Below are positions 24,728 through 33,722 of a DNA stretch of 42,693 nt, one piece after another. The notes under the pieces were generated by a model that did no database searches, had not been told where the DNA came from, and worked only from the letters and a program-made list of their open reading frames with translations. The DNA comes from Flavobacteriales bacterium. GTDB taxonomy: Bacteria; Bacteroidota; Bacteroidia; Flavobacteriales; BACL11. Made by a program: the position numbers and the translations under genes. Within the stretch, counting starts at the first letter, position 1, and every line of letters starts with the position of its first letter. The DNA is taken from the NCBI GenBank assembly GCA_002696275.1, contig NZRO01000025.1, positions 65,977-108,669 on the forward strand, in the 5' to 3' direction.

Positions 24728-24976
24728 CTATGAAACCTGTGATTGTTTCTGTTTTCTTTTTTGTAAAAAATAAAATATTCCAAATAACAAAACAACTAAA
24801 TATGGAGCAGACATTAAATACAATATTCCATCATTCAATCCTGAACCAATATCGTCTCCAGATTCTAAGTTTGATTCAACTACAGCTTTACACATCGCAC
24901 ACTGAGATTTAATATACGCTGAATAAAAAATAAATACTAATGATAGAAATAATTTATTGCTTTTCAAGTCTTTCAA
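24728..24976 (-). CDS. Small CAMC-motif membrane protein in the cox operon
   Basis: Uncharacterised protein of 82 residues. It shows a signal peptide (LFLSLVFIFYSAYIKS), then a Cys pair CAMC at residues 26-29 at the mature N-terminus. The middle (GSGLNDGILYLMSAPYL) leads into one membrane helix (about 50-70) and a basic tail. I recall similar short CxMC proteins beside cox genes in other Bacteroidota, so the family is probably conserved. It lies between sco (23 bp overlap) and ctaB (2 bp gap). A copper- or thiol-related role in oxidase assembly is inferred only from the Cys pair and context. The start is TTG, at 24976 or the in-frame TTG at 24967. Confidence 0.75.
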   Translation of the reverse strand: MKDLKSNKLFLSLVFIFYSAYIKSQCAMCKAVVESNLESGDDIGSGLNDGILYLMSAPYLVVLLFGIFYFLQKRKQKQSQVS

Positions 24977-25736
24977 TTTTTGGATTATTATGATACTCTG
25001 CTAAAAGGGTTTTAACATCTTTTATTAAATCTTTAATAATATGATCTTTCGTGCCGTCATAGGTGCCTACTGGGTTTCCTTCATAAGTAAAGTTCTTTCC
25101 TGTAGTAGGACATGTCATTAAAGATTTTTTTGAAACATCTCCACATTCTCTACAAACAAAATTGGAATATCCAGATCTAACTCTTCCTTCTTTATCTACT
25201 AATATCAACTGACCAGAATGAGAATATCCTCCTGGCTGTGTACTATCTTCAGAAGCATGAGCAAAGTATGAATTTGCAATACTATATATTGAATCTTTAC
25301 TTCCAGTAAGAAAATTCCAGTTTTCATCATTTATTCTCATGGATTTAATATACTCTCTTAAGACCTCCGGCGTGTCATTTTCAGGGTCAACTGTAAATGA
25401 CAAAAACTTAACACCGGGATAAATGTTTAGCTTTTTCTGAATATATTTCATATTATAGGTCATTACAGGACAAATTGTTGGGCACCTTGTGAAGAAAAAG
25501 TCAGCTATATAAATATAATTATCATAATCTGCATTGGTAATTGTATCATTGCTCTGATTCAAAAATGCAAAATCAGGAATTTGATGGCCTTCAGATCCAA
25601 TAACAGCTAGTTTTACGAAATTGTTAGTTCCTTTAGATACATATTTATATACCAGAAAAGGCACTATTAACAATAACAATAATAAAGCAGTAGCAGATAA
25701 TGACCCACCAGGTAAGTTTTGGGTTATTTTTTTCAT
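24954..25736 (-). CDS. SCO1/SenC family copper chaperone
   Basis: Membrane-anchored thioredoxin-fold protein that delivers copper to, or reduces, the CuA site of cytochrome oxidase subunit II. Of its 260 residues, about 15-32 form the membrane anchor. The copper site is Cys85 and Cys89 (RCPTICPVM) with His173 in YSHSGQL, and FTVDPENDTPEVL is family-typical. Residues ~191-224 form an insertion between RSGY and YDGT that carries three more cysteines (C195, C198, C209), unlike the compact SCO pattern. It lies 4 bp after coxD and overlaps the CAMC gene. Confidence 0.92.
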   Translation of the reverse strand: MKKITQNLPGGSLSATALLLLLLIVPFLVYKYVSKGTNNFVKLAVIGSEGHQIPDFAFLNQSNDTITNADYDNYIYIADFFFTRCPTICPVMTYNMKYIQKKLNIYPGVKFLSFTVDPENDTPEVLREYIKSMRINDENWNFLTGSKDSIYSIANSYFAHASEDSTQPGGYSHSGQLILVDKEGRVRSGYSNFVCRECGDVSKKSLMTCPTTGKNFTYEGNPVGTYDGTKDHIIKDLIKDVKTLLAEYHNNPKIERLEKQ

Positions 25737-25740
25737 GTAA

Positions 25741-26058
25741 TTATATCATTATTGAAGCATATAACCCTTCAGTTAATAAAATAAATAACATATATGGAAT
25801 GAGGATAAGAGCGGGTAATAAGATAACTAATTTTAAGCCCTTTTTCTCTTGACCTAAGTGCATAAACTCCATCACAATATAAGCAGCTTTAATTAATGTT
25901 AGTATAATAAATATATGATTAATAAGTTTAGTCCCGAAATAAACTTCCATCATAAATGGAGGTTTAATTATTCCTAAAGCAACCTCAATAGCTGTAACAA
26001 TTAATAAAATCCAAAAAACTTTCCAGATCCACCAATTAGAGTTAGAATGATTTCCCAT
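25741..26058 (-). CDS. Cytochrome c oxidase subunit IV-type protein
   Basis: Small oxidase subunit of 105 residues with three hydrophobic segments (about 12-28, 40-62 and 75-98). It matches the prokaryotic COX4-like subunit family (FIILTLIKAAYIVMEFMHLG is typical). It is thought to help stabilise the oxidase complex in the inner membrane. It lies 15 bp after the larger subunit III gene and 4 bp before sco. Confidence 0.88.
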   Translation of the reverse strand: MGNHSNSNWWIWKVFWILLIVTAIEVALGIIKPPFMMEVYFGTKLINHIFIILTLIKAAYIVMEFMHLGQEKKGLKLVILLPALILIPYMLFILLTEGLYASIMI

Positions 26059-26073
26059 AATTAAATTTTTTAA

Positions 26074-26976
26074 TTAAACTAAATAAAAGAAGGTAAAAAC
26101 AAATACCCAAACCAAGTCTACAAAATGCCAATAAAGGCCAACCTTTTCAACCATTTCATAGTGACCTCTTCTCTCATATGTTCCTTTTATGACATTTATT
26201 AAAATGATTATCAGTAAAATTACCCCACTAAATACATGAAAGCCGTGAAAGCCAGTAATGAAATAAAAATAATCAGCAAAAAGACGATGTCCATATTCAT
26301 TACGCGTGAGATTAGCTCCAAGAATTACTTCAGTCGCGTTCTCATTTAAATAGTTTATTGACTGTTCATTTGTTAAAAATTCTCGGTTCGCTTTTCTTAT
26401 ATGATACTCAGGGTTTTCTTCTAAAGAAGTGATTATTTGGTTTACTGTAAATTCATATTCGTTGCCATCATAACTATCCACACCCATCATATCATAAATT
26501 GATGATAACTCGTTATCCTTAGCAAGATGGACGACAGATTCTGTTTTGGTGTCAATTCCTCCTTTGTCTCCATGGATAAAATGACCCCATTCCCATGCTT
26601 GCGATAACAGAAAAATTGAACCTCCAACAATAGTAAGAGAAAGCCACAAAATTACTTTGTTTTTCTGCATCTTATGTCCATAATTTACAGCTAATACCAT
26701 TGTTACAGAACTCATAATTAGTATAAAGGTCATTAGAGCAACAAATAATAATGGATGATCGCCTTCTAAAAAAGGAAAATGACTAAAAACATCCTCAGGA
26801 TTAGGCCATATTTCTGGATATTTAAATCTACTCCATCCGTATGCTGCTAAAAATCCTGAAAAAGTTAAAGCATCTGTAATCAAGAAAAACCACATCATTA
26901 ATTTTCCATAGCTTGCATTAAAAGGCTTATCTCCTCCTGACCAAGCTTTAGGTGTATTCTCTTTATGTTCTGACAT
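26074..26976 (-). CDS. Cytochrome c oxidase subunit III, larger paralogue
   Basis: Integral membrane subunit III of the aa3 oxidase, 300 residues. Family motifs are KLMMWFFLITDALTFSGFL near the N-terminus, the QAWEWGHFI segment near 127-135, FHGFHVFSG (about 243-251) and the C-terminal YWHFVDLVWVFVF. Roughly residues 136-233 form a soluble insertion without membrane segments, rich in charged residues and absent from the 184-residue paralogue next to it. It is 10 bp after that paralogue. I assign it as coxC-type; which paralogue is the core subunit is not clear. Confidence 0.9.
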   Translation of the reverse strand: MSEHKENTPKAWSGGDKPFNASYGKLMMWFFLITDALTFSGFLAAYGWSRFKYPEIWPNPEDVFSHFPFLEGDHPLLFVALMTFILIMSSVTMVLAVNYGHKMQKNKVILWLSLTIVGGSIFLLSQAWEWGHFIHGDKGGIDTKTESVVHLAKDNELSSIYDMMGVDSYDGNEYEFTVNQIITSLEENPEYHIRKANREFLTNEQSINYLNENATEVILGANLTRNEYGHRLFADYFYFITGFHGFHVFSGVILLIIILINVIKGTYERRGHYEMVEKVGLYWHFVDLVWVFVFTFFYLV

Positions 26977-26986
26977 AACTTATTTG

Positions 26987-27541
26987 TTAAATAATATATA
27001 ATAAAAAGGCAAAAAGATATATCCATAATATATCTAAAAAATGCCAGTATATTGATGTTAATTCAATTCCTAAATAATTCTCTTTAGAATACTTTAAATT
27101 GACCGATTTAGTGTATGTAACAAATATAGATATCAATCCACCTATCACATGTATTAAATGGGCAAATGTAATAACATATAAAAACGAACTCGCCGGAGAA
27201 CTTCCTTCGCCTACAAAGAATTTCCCTTGCTCAACTAATGAAGACCATCCCTTAAATTGAAAGATTGCGAAAGTAACTCCACAAACAAATGATAAGAAGA
27301 TATAATCAGCTGGATTTTTTCCGCTCTTAACTGTTTTTTTAGAAATAATTAAGAATATACTGCCCAGAATAATTACTAAGGTACTATACCAAAAATACTT
27401 TGGCATAGATATATCTTGCCAACCAGACTCTGATGATCTAACAATCACAGCTGATGTTAAACCTGCAAAAAACAATGTAATGGACGCCATTCCAATCCAC
27501 AACAATTGTTTATACGTTGTATTTTTAAGATTTAAATCCAT
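26987..27541 (-). CDS. Cytochrome c oxidase subunit III-like protein, short paralogue
   Basis: Heme-copper oxidase subunit III family member of 184 residues with five predicted membrane helices. The C-terminal half has FAHLIHVIGGL and IYWHFLDILWIYLFAF, the subunit III signature. The start codon directly follows the coxA stop codon, indicating tight coupling. Bacteroidota commonly carry two such genes in tandem. Confidence 0.9.
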   Translation of the reverse strand: MDLNLKNTTYKQLLWIGMASITLFFAGLTSAVIVRSSESGWQDISMPKYFWYSTLVIILGSIFLIISKKTVKSGKNPADYIFLSFVCGVTFAIFQFKGWSSLVEQGKFFVGEGSSPASSFLYVITFAHLIHVIGGLISIFVTYTKSVNLKYSKENYLGIELTSIYWHFLDILWIYLFAFLLYII

Positions 27542-29293
27542 CTAATGTTCTTCTTCTCCTTCTTTGAGGGATTCTGTTTGAGGTACAAAATCTATATCAT
27601 ATCCAGGTTTGGAATAATCATAGGCCCACCTCTTAACCGTCGGAATTTCTCCTGGCCAATTTCCATGAATTCTTTCTATTGGTGTTGTCCATTCAAGAGT
27701 TGTAGACCCCCATGGATTTTTTGAAGCTTTAGTTCCGTAAAAAATACTATAGAAAAAATTAAAAATAAACAAGACTTGTACAATTCCCCCAACTATTGCA
27801 AAAAATGTTATTATCTCATTAATGTTTGTTAATCCTTCAAACATTGGAAAAGCAGTGTTTGAATAATATCTACGTGGTAATCCTGCCAATCCCAAGAAAT
27901 GCATTGGAAAAAAGACACCATATGCGGATATGAAAGTAACCCAAAAATGAATGTATCCTAACTTTTTATTCATCATTTTACCATACATTTTAGGGAACCA
28001 ATGATATACACCAGCGAACATTCCATATATTGCGGATAACCCCATTACGATATGAAAATGACCAACAACAAAATATGTGTCATGAACATTAATATCCAAT
28101 GCTGAATCTCCTAAAACAATTCCTGTTAGTCCTCCAGTTATAAATGTAGAAACAAATCCAATTGCGAACAACATTGCGGGAGTAAATCGAATACTCCCTC
28201 TCCATAGAGTTGCTAAATAATTAAAAACCTTAACAGCAGAAGGAATTGCTATGAGTAATGTTGTAAACGTGAATACCGAGCCTAAGAACGGGTCCATCCC
28301 AGTAATAAACATATGGTGACCCCAAACTATAAATGATAAAAATGCTATTGCCATTAATGAAATTACCATTGCTTTATATCCAAAAATTGGTTTCCTCGAA
28401 TTTACAGATATTACCTCAGAAACAATTCCTAATGCAGGTAGTAGAATGATATAAACTTCTGGATGCCCTAAAAACCAAAACAGATGTTCGAATAAAATTG
28501 GAGAACCTCCAGTATGATGTAGTGCTTCTCCAGCAATCACAATATCTGATAAATAAAATGATGTTCCAAAAGTTCTGTCGAATACTAGTAACAATGAAGC
28601 AGATAGTAATACCGGGAATGATAAAACACCAAGTATTGCAACTATAAACAAAGCCCACATTACTAAAGGAAGTCTAGTCATACTCATTCCTTTGGTTCTA
28701 AGATTTAATATTGTGACAATATAATTTAAACCTCCCAACAACGAAGATACAATAAATAATGTCATAGCAATTAACCACAAGTCCTGTCCCAAACCAGATC
28801 CTGGGATAGCCTGTGGTAATGCAGAAAGTGGGGGGTAAATAGTCCATCCCGCTGCAGCCGGACCAGTCTCAACAAAAAGTGACGTTAGTAAGACTACAGT
28901 TGCGGCAAAAAAGAACCAATATGAAAGCATGTTAATAAAACCTGAAGCCATATCTCTAGCTCCGATTTGTAGTGGGATTAAAAAATTTGCAAATGTTCCG
29001 GTTAAACCCGCGGTCAACACCCAAAAGATTAAGATGGTTCCATGCATAGTAACTAATGCCAAATACATATTTGGATCTAAAACACCACCAGGCGCCCACT
29101 TCTCACCTAAAAACCACTCAAGAACAGCAAAAGATTCCCCTGGATTAGAAAGTTGAAGACGAAATAAAATAGACATAAGCATACCTACAACACCCATAAA
29201 CATTCCAGTGATTAAGAACTGCTTCGCAATCATTTTATGATCTAAGCTAAAAATATATTTTGATAAAAATGTTTCGTTGTGATGATCTGACAT
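27542..29293 (-). CDS. coxA: Cytochrome c oxidase subunit I
   Basis: Catalytic subunit that reduces O2 to water and pumps protons. The 583 residues have about twelve or more helices. Metal ligands are visible: H84 in MHGTILIF for the low-spin heme, H277 and Y281 in GHPEVY (cross-linked CuB ligand pair), HH at 326-327 for CuB, and H412/H414 in VGHFH for the two hemes. The D-channel Glu279 is present, so it belongs to the A family of heme-copper oxidases. It lies 7 bp after coxB. The mature enzyme would need heme A from CtaB/CtaA, both encoded nearby. Confidence 0.97.
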   Translation of the reverse strand: MSDHHNETFLSKYIFSLDHKMIAKQFLITGMFMGVVGMLMSILFRLQLSNPGESFAVLEWFLGEKWAPGGVLDPNMYLALVTMHGTILIFWVLTAGLTGTFANFLIPLQIGARDMASGFINMLSYWFFFAATVVLLTSLFVETGPAAAGWTIYPPLSALPQAIPGSGLGQDLWLIAMTLFIVSSLLGGLNYIVTILNLRTKGMSMTRLPLVMWALFIVAILGVLSFPVLLSASLLLVFDRTFGTSFYLSDIVIAGEALHHTGGSPILFEHLFWFLGHPEVYIILLPALGIVSEVISVNSRKPIFGYKAMVISLMAIAFLSFIVWGHHMFITGMDPFLGSVFTFTTLLIAIPSAVKVFNYLATLWRGSIRFTPAMLFAIGFVSTFITGGLTGIVLGDSALDINVHDTYFVVGHFHIVMGLSAIYGMFAGVYHWFPKMYGKMMNKKLGYIHFWVTFISAYGVFFPMHFLGLAGLPRRYYSNTAFPMFEGLTNINEIITFFAIVGGIVQVLFIFNFFYSIFYGTKASKNPWGSTTLEWTTPIERIHGNWPGEIPTVKRWAYDYSKPGYDIDFVPQTESLKEGEEEH

Positions 29294-29300
29294 TCTAGTA

Positions 29301-30281
29301 TTATTTTTGTGTTAGTAATTTTTCTGATAATGTGTTTTGTTTTAACAACCACGCGTCGTACTCTTCTTGAGTTTCAACAACAACCTTCATTTGCATATTG
29401 TAATGAGCTACGCCACATATTTTATTACATAATAACACATATTCAAAGTCATCTCCCTCTAACATTTTCATCTCTTTTGTAGTTTTTGTTGGGGTGAATG
29501 TAAATTGTGTTGTCATACCAGGAACACAATTCATCTGAACACGAAAGTGTGGCATAAATGCAGAGTGAATTATATCTTGAGAACGCAGTTTTAATAACAC
29601 TGGTTTCCCCTCTACTAAATGTAATTCTCTAGTGACTTTATCGTCTAACGAATTTTCATCATCTATATCTATTCCCAAAGCGTTAGCGCCTCCAACTAGT
29701 TTGTAATCGTATGAACCCAACTTCTGATCTTCACCAGGATACCTAGCGGACCATCCAAATTGTTTGCCGTATACCTCTATTACAGAAGCCTCGGATGTGT
29801 CAGCATTGGTGATACGATCCCACACATTTAAACCATACAAAATCACACCAGTTAAAATTATAGCAGGAACAATTGTCCATATAAATTCTAATTTATTATT
29901 GTGAGTATAATAGTATGCTTTATGTTTGTCAGAGCTCTTTTTGTACTTATGTAAAAAGTAAAAAAGAAACAAGTGTAATAAGAAAAAAACCGAAATGATT
30001 AAAATCATTGTAAACCTCATCAGTTCATCAATTATCACCCCGTGTTCAGAGCTAGCTGAAGGAAGGAGTAATGGATTCCAAGCAAAATATTGCCATACAC
30101 ATGAAGTGAGAAATGTCAACCCAACTATCAGCATTAAAAAAGATTGTCTTTTGTTGTCACTTTCAGTTACTATGTTAAAGTCTTTTTTACGAATATCTCC
30201 CAACAGTTGCCCAACCCTAACTAGTTGCACAAGAGTTACCACAAGTAAAAAGCTAATTACAACAATAAATACATTTGTCAT
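29301..30281 (-). CDS. coxB: Cytochrome c oxidase subunit II
   Basis: Accepts electrons from cytochrome c through the CuA centre. From the ATG at 30281 it has 326 residues. The CuA ligands are C285, C289, H293 and M296 (CNKICGVAHYNM), plus His in HSAFMPHFRVQM. There are four hydrophobic segments, two more than the classic two-helix subunit II; no c-type heme motif (CXXCH) is present. An ATG 33 bp further upstream (30314) is open, but the -7 element at 30302-30309 would put transcription start downstream of it, so 30281 is preferred. It heads the cox block. Confidence 0.93.
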   Translation of the reverse strand: MTNVFIVVISFLLVVTLVQLVRVGQLLGDIRKKDFNIVTESDNKRQSFLMLIVGLTFLTSCVWQYFAWNPLLLPSASSEHGVIIDELMRFTMILIISVFFLLHLFLFYFLHKYKKSSDKHKAYYYTHNNKLEFIWTIVPAIILTGVILYGLNVWDRITNADTSEASVIEVYGKQFGWSARYPGEDQKLGSYDYKLVGGANALGIDIDDENSLDDKVTRELHLVEGKPVLLKLRSQDIIHSAFMPHFRVQMNCVPGMTTQFTFTPTKTTKEMKMLEGDDFEYVLLCNKICGVAHYNMQMKVVVETQEEYDAWLLKQNTLSEKLLTQK

Positions 30282-30301
30282 TCTATTGAATTTTAGTTCG
30301 G

Positions 30302-30309
30302 CAAAATTA
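30302..30309 (-). promoter_or_regulatory. -7 element of the cox operon
   Basis: TAATTTTG on the minus strand ends 20 nt before the ATG at 30281, the same distance as for aspS. No good -33 partner is seen. The 30310-30433 stretch is AT-rich and holds nothing else I can identify. Confidence 0.5.
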
Positions 30310-30433
30310 AACAAACAAAGTCAATTCTGATGCTATTTTAATGACTATTTTCAAGAAAAAGCACATTTTAAATCAGTCGAAAAAAATAATTTTTATTTTG
30401 TCTAATTTAATTTGATTTATTTTGAAATAACCT

Positions 30434-30877
30434 CTACAAATTATCTTGTAAATTCCACTCAGCAAATGATGTTGCAGTTTCTGACAAAGTTACTTTTAAA
30501 AGGTCTATATTTTTAGGTAAATTTTCTTGTAAAATTTGTGCAAAATCTGTCACTAAATTTTCAGATGTGGGCTGATAAGGTAAGAAGAAAACTTTCTCAA
30601 ATGCTGAAAAATTTAGGTTAGCGTGTGGTGAATTTGCATTCAACACTAAAGAATGGTCATATTTGTCTACAATTAAAGGTTTGACTATTTTCTTTAAACT
30701 ACCAAAATCTAAAACCATTCCATCCTTTTCAAACCCCTTTTCATGTCTTACGTGACCTCTGACTGTGATCCATAATCTGTACGAATGTCCGTGTATATTT
30801 GCGCATAACCCATCGTAACCGAAAAGTGCATGAGCCATCTCAAATTTAAACTCTTTTGTTATTCTAACTAATTCCAT
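30434..30877 (-). CDS. queD: 6-carboxytetrahydropterin synthase (QueD/PTPS family)
   Basis: Makes 6-carboxytetrahydropterin from dihydroneopterin triphosphate, an early step to queuosine. The 147-residue protein has zinc ligands H16, H29 and H31 (EMAHAL, NIHGHSY) and catalytic Cys25 (GLCANIHGH). YDHSLVLN and the ETATSFAEW C-terminus are also family-typical. It lies 1 bp after leuS on the same strand. Another queuosine gene, queA, is at 36.4 kb. A pyruvoyl-tetrahydropterin synthase relative is possible, but the Cys/His spacing favours QueD. Confidence 0.88.
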   Translation of the reverse strand: MELVRITKEFKFEMAHALFGYDGLCANIHGHSYRLWITVRGHVRHEKGFEKDGMVLDFGSLKKIVKPLIVDKYDHSLVLNANSPHANLNFSAFEKVFFLPYQPTSENLVTDFAQILQENLPKNIDLLKVTLSETATSFAEWNLQDNL

Positions 30878-30878
30878 A

Positions 30879-33647
30879 TTATATTACAATATTTATAATT
30901 CTTTTTGGCACTACTATTATTTTTTTCGGAGATTTACCATCTAAATAATGAGCGGTTTTCTCATGTTTCATAACCTCATCTTCTATCTGATCTTTTGTCA
31001 TTTCTACAGGAAGCGACATTTTAAATCTCATTTTACCATTAAAGGACACAGGATAATTTACCTCGTCTTCTACTAAGTAACTCTCAATAAAAGAGGGAAA
31101 TTCGGCAAAGGTAACGGATGTATCGTTGCCTAATTTCTGCCAAATTTCCTCAGTAATATGAGGAGCGTAAGGAGAAAGCAATATAGTAAAATTAGATATA
31201 ATTTCTCTAGAATTACATTTTTGCTCTGTTAATTCATTTACACAAATCATAAATGAGCTTACTACTGTGTTGAAAGAATATCTTTCAATTTCTTCTTCTA
31301 CTTTTTTAATAGTTTTGTGTAGAGTTTTATAACTTTGTTTTGTTGGGCTTTCTTCTGAAACAACAAAATTATTATCTGAATCATGTGTTAGTCTCCAAAA
31401 TTTACGCAAAAAATTATGTACACCATTGATCCCTTTTGTGTCCCAAGGTTTAAATTGTTCTATTGGGCCCAAGAACATTTCATACAAACGTAACGTGTCC
31501 GCGCCAAATTTTCCGACCAACTTTTCTGGTGTCTGAACGTTATACTTTGATTTTGACATTTTTTCTATTTCATGCCCACATATATATTTTCCTTCATCAT
31601 TTAAGATAAAGTCTGCATCCGCATATTCTGCTCTCCAATTTTTAAATGCGTCTAAATCTAAAATATCATTGTCTACAAAATTAATATCTACATGTAATCG
31701 TGTTGTTTTATACCCCTTCTTCTTATCAAAACTCACATAAGTATTTGTATCTTTTATTCTATATACAAAACTAGACCTTCCTAGTATCATGCCCTGATTT
31801 ATCATTTTTTTAAAAGGTTCGTCAAATCCGATCAAACCTCTATCAAACAAAAATTTAGTCCAAAATCTAGAGTATAACAAATGTCCAACAGCATGCTCTG
31901 CTCCGCCTATATATAAATCTACTTGTCCCCAATAATCTGATTTTTCTTTTGCGCAGAATTCTCCATCATTTTTTGGGTCCATATATCTTAAAAAGTACCA
32001 CGAACTTCCGGCCCAGCCAGGCATGACATTGGTTTCCATTCTATCTCCTTCAAATACATTCCAGTCTTCTTTTCTTGCCCTAGCAAGCGGAGGGTCCCCT
32101 TTTGAAGTTGGTAAATATTTGTTAACTTGAGGTAAGGTAACATGTTTATCATCATCTAAAATAAAAGGTGTGTCATACTTATAATATACTGGAAAAGGTT
32201 CCCCCCAATATCTTTGTCTACTAAAGATTGCGTCTCTCAATCTGTAGTTGGTTTTAGCTCTCCCTATTCCTAATTCTTCAATTTTATGTATAGCTACATC
32301 TATTGCTTTTTTTGATTTTAATCCGTTCAAAAAATCTGAGTTTACAATAATTACATCTTTTTCTTGATTTGCTTTTTCGCTAACATCAATATTTTCAAAA
32401 ATGTTAATAATGTCTAATCCAAAATGAGTTGCAAAATCCCAGTCTCTTTGGTCTCCACAAGGAACAGCCATGACCGCTCCAGATCCATAAGTCGCTAACA
32501 CATACTCTCCTGTCCAGATTTGCACTTTCTCTTTGGTAAATGGATGGATCGCATAAGATCCTGTGAAAACTCCGCTAATACTTTTATCTGCCTGTCTTTC
32601 CCTTTCCGACTTTAATTTTGTTTTATTTACATAATCTACTACTTTTTGCTTTTGATCTTCACTTGTAATTTCGTCTATCAAATCATGTTCTGGAGCTAAC
32701 ACAATGAAATTAACTCCAAAGATGGTGTCTGGTCGAGTAGTGAACACCTCTATTGTTTTATCAGAATTTTCCAAATTAAAATGTACGGAAACTCCATTTG
32801 ACTTGCCTATCCAATTCTTTTGAATCTCTTTTATCGAATCTGTCCAGTCTAAGGTTTCAAGGCCTGAAATTAACCGATCTGCATAAGCTGTAATCCTAAG
32901 AGACCATTGTTTCATTAGTTTCTGTTCCACAGGGTATCCTCCTCTTTCAGAAAGCCCGTCTTTTATCTCATCATTTGCGAGAACAGTTCCTAAACCTTCG
33001 CACCAATTTACCCAAGTATCTGACAAAAACGCTAATCTATATTTTTGTAAAACATTTTCCTTTTCTGTTTCGTTAAAACTGTTCCAGTCTGAAGCTGTAA
33101 ATGAAGTAGTATTTTCATCGCATACTGCTTGGGAATTTATATTTCCTTGCTTCTCAAAAAATGAAATCAAGTGAGAAATCGGCATAGCTTTATTTTCAGA
33201 CCCACAATAAAAAGAGTTAAATAATTGCTTAAAAATCCACTGAGTCCATTTATAATAATTAGGGTCTGAAGTTTGTACTTCTCTACTCCAATCGTATGAA
33301 AACCCAAGCTGATCTAATTGTTTTCTGTATCTTTCTGTATTATCTTTTGTTGCAACCTCAGGATGTATGCCTGTCAGTATAGCATATTGTTCGGTTGGTA
33401 GGCCAAAAGAATCGTAACCCATTGGATGTAAAACATTATACCCTTTTAATCTTTTATATCTCGCGTAGATATCTGAAGCTATGTAGCCTAATGGATGCCC
33501 TACATGCAGTCCAGATCCTGAAGGATATGGAAACATGTCTAAAACATAATACTTTTCTTTATCAGAATCTTCTTTTACATTGTAAGTCTTATTATCTCTC
33601 CAATAGGTCCTCCACTTTTTTTCAATTTCAGAAAAATTATATTCCAT
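30879..33647 (-). CDS. leuS: Leucyl-tRNA synthetase
   Basis: Charges tRNA-Leu. The 922-residue class I enzyme shows HVGH near residue 48, KMSKS at 696-700, and the CP1 editing domain with TTRPDTIFG and AVPCGDQRDWDFA. In the latter the conserved Asp that controls editing is kept although the preceding residues differ from the common AHD. The anticodon-binding and C-terminal domains are complete. A -7 element (TAACTTTG, 33667-33674 minus) ends 19 nt before the ATG. It is co-transcribed with queD. Confidence 0.97.
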   Translation of the reverse strand: MEYNFSEIEKKWRTYWRDNKTYNVKEDSDKEKYYVLDMFPYPSGSGLHVGHPLGYIASDIYARYKRLKGYNVLHPMGYDSFGLPTEQYAILTGIHPEVATKDNTERYRKQLDQLGFSYDWSREVQTSDPNYYKWTQWIFKQLFNSFYCGSENKAMPISHLISFFEKQGNINSQAVCDENTTSFTASDWNSFNETEKENVLQKYRLAFLSDTWVNWCEGLGTVLANDEIKDGLSERGGYPVEQKLMKQWSLRITAYADRLISGLETLDWTDSIKEIQKNWIGKSNGVSVHFNLENSDKTIEVFTTRPDTIFGVNFIVLAPEHDLIDEITSEDQKQKVVDYVNKTKLKSERERQADKSISGVFTGSYAIHPFTKEKVQIWTGEYVLATYGSGAVMAVPCGDQRDWDFATHFGLDIINIFENIDVSEKANQEKDVIIVNSDFLNGLKSKKAIDVAIHKIEELGIGRAKTNYRLRDAIFSRQRYWGEPFPVYYKYDTPFILDDDKHVTLPQVNKYLPTSKGDPPLARARKEDWNVFEGDRMETNVMPGWAGSSWYFLRYMDPKNDGEFCAKEKSDYWGQVDLYIGGAEHAVGHLLYSRFWTKFLFDRGLIGFDEPFKKMINQGMILGRSSFVYRIKDTNTYVSFDKKKGYKTTRLHVDINFVDNDILDLDAFKNWRAEYADADFILNDEGKYICGHEIEKMSKSKYNVQTPEKLVGKFGADTLRLYEMFLGPIEQFKPWDTKGINGVHNFLRKFWRLTHDSDNNFVVSEESPTKQSYKTLHKTIKKVEEEIERYSFNTVVSSFMICVNELTEQKCNSREIISNFTILLSPYAPHITEEIWQKLGNDTSVTFAEFPSFIESYLVEDEVNYPVSFNGKMRFKMSLPVEMTKDQIEDEVMKHEKTAHYLDGKSPKKIIVVPKRIINIVI

Positions 33648-33666
33648 TAAAATATTTTTTAATTTG

Positions 33667-33674
33667 CAAAGTTA
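33667..33674 (-). promoter_or_regulatory. -7 element of leuS-queD
   Basis: TAACTTTG on the minus strand fits TAnnTTTG and ends 19 nt before the leuS ATG. It lies in the 75 bp divergent gap with ftsX. Confidence 0.5.
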
Positions 33675-33722
33675 AGGAATAACATCAATTACTAAATTGT
33701 ATTTTTTATTTTAGCAAAAATT

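Noticed and set aside
32440-32480. LeuRS editing site reads CGDQRD instead of the common AHDxRD
   Set aside because: The critical Asp is kept, and as far as I recall similar wording is normal in Bacteroidota, so I do not treat it as an editing defect.
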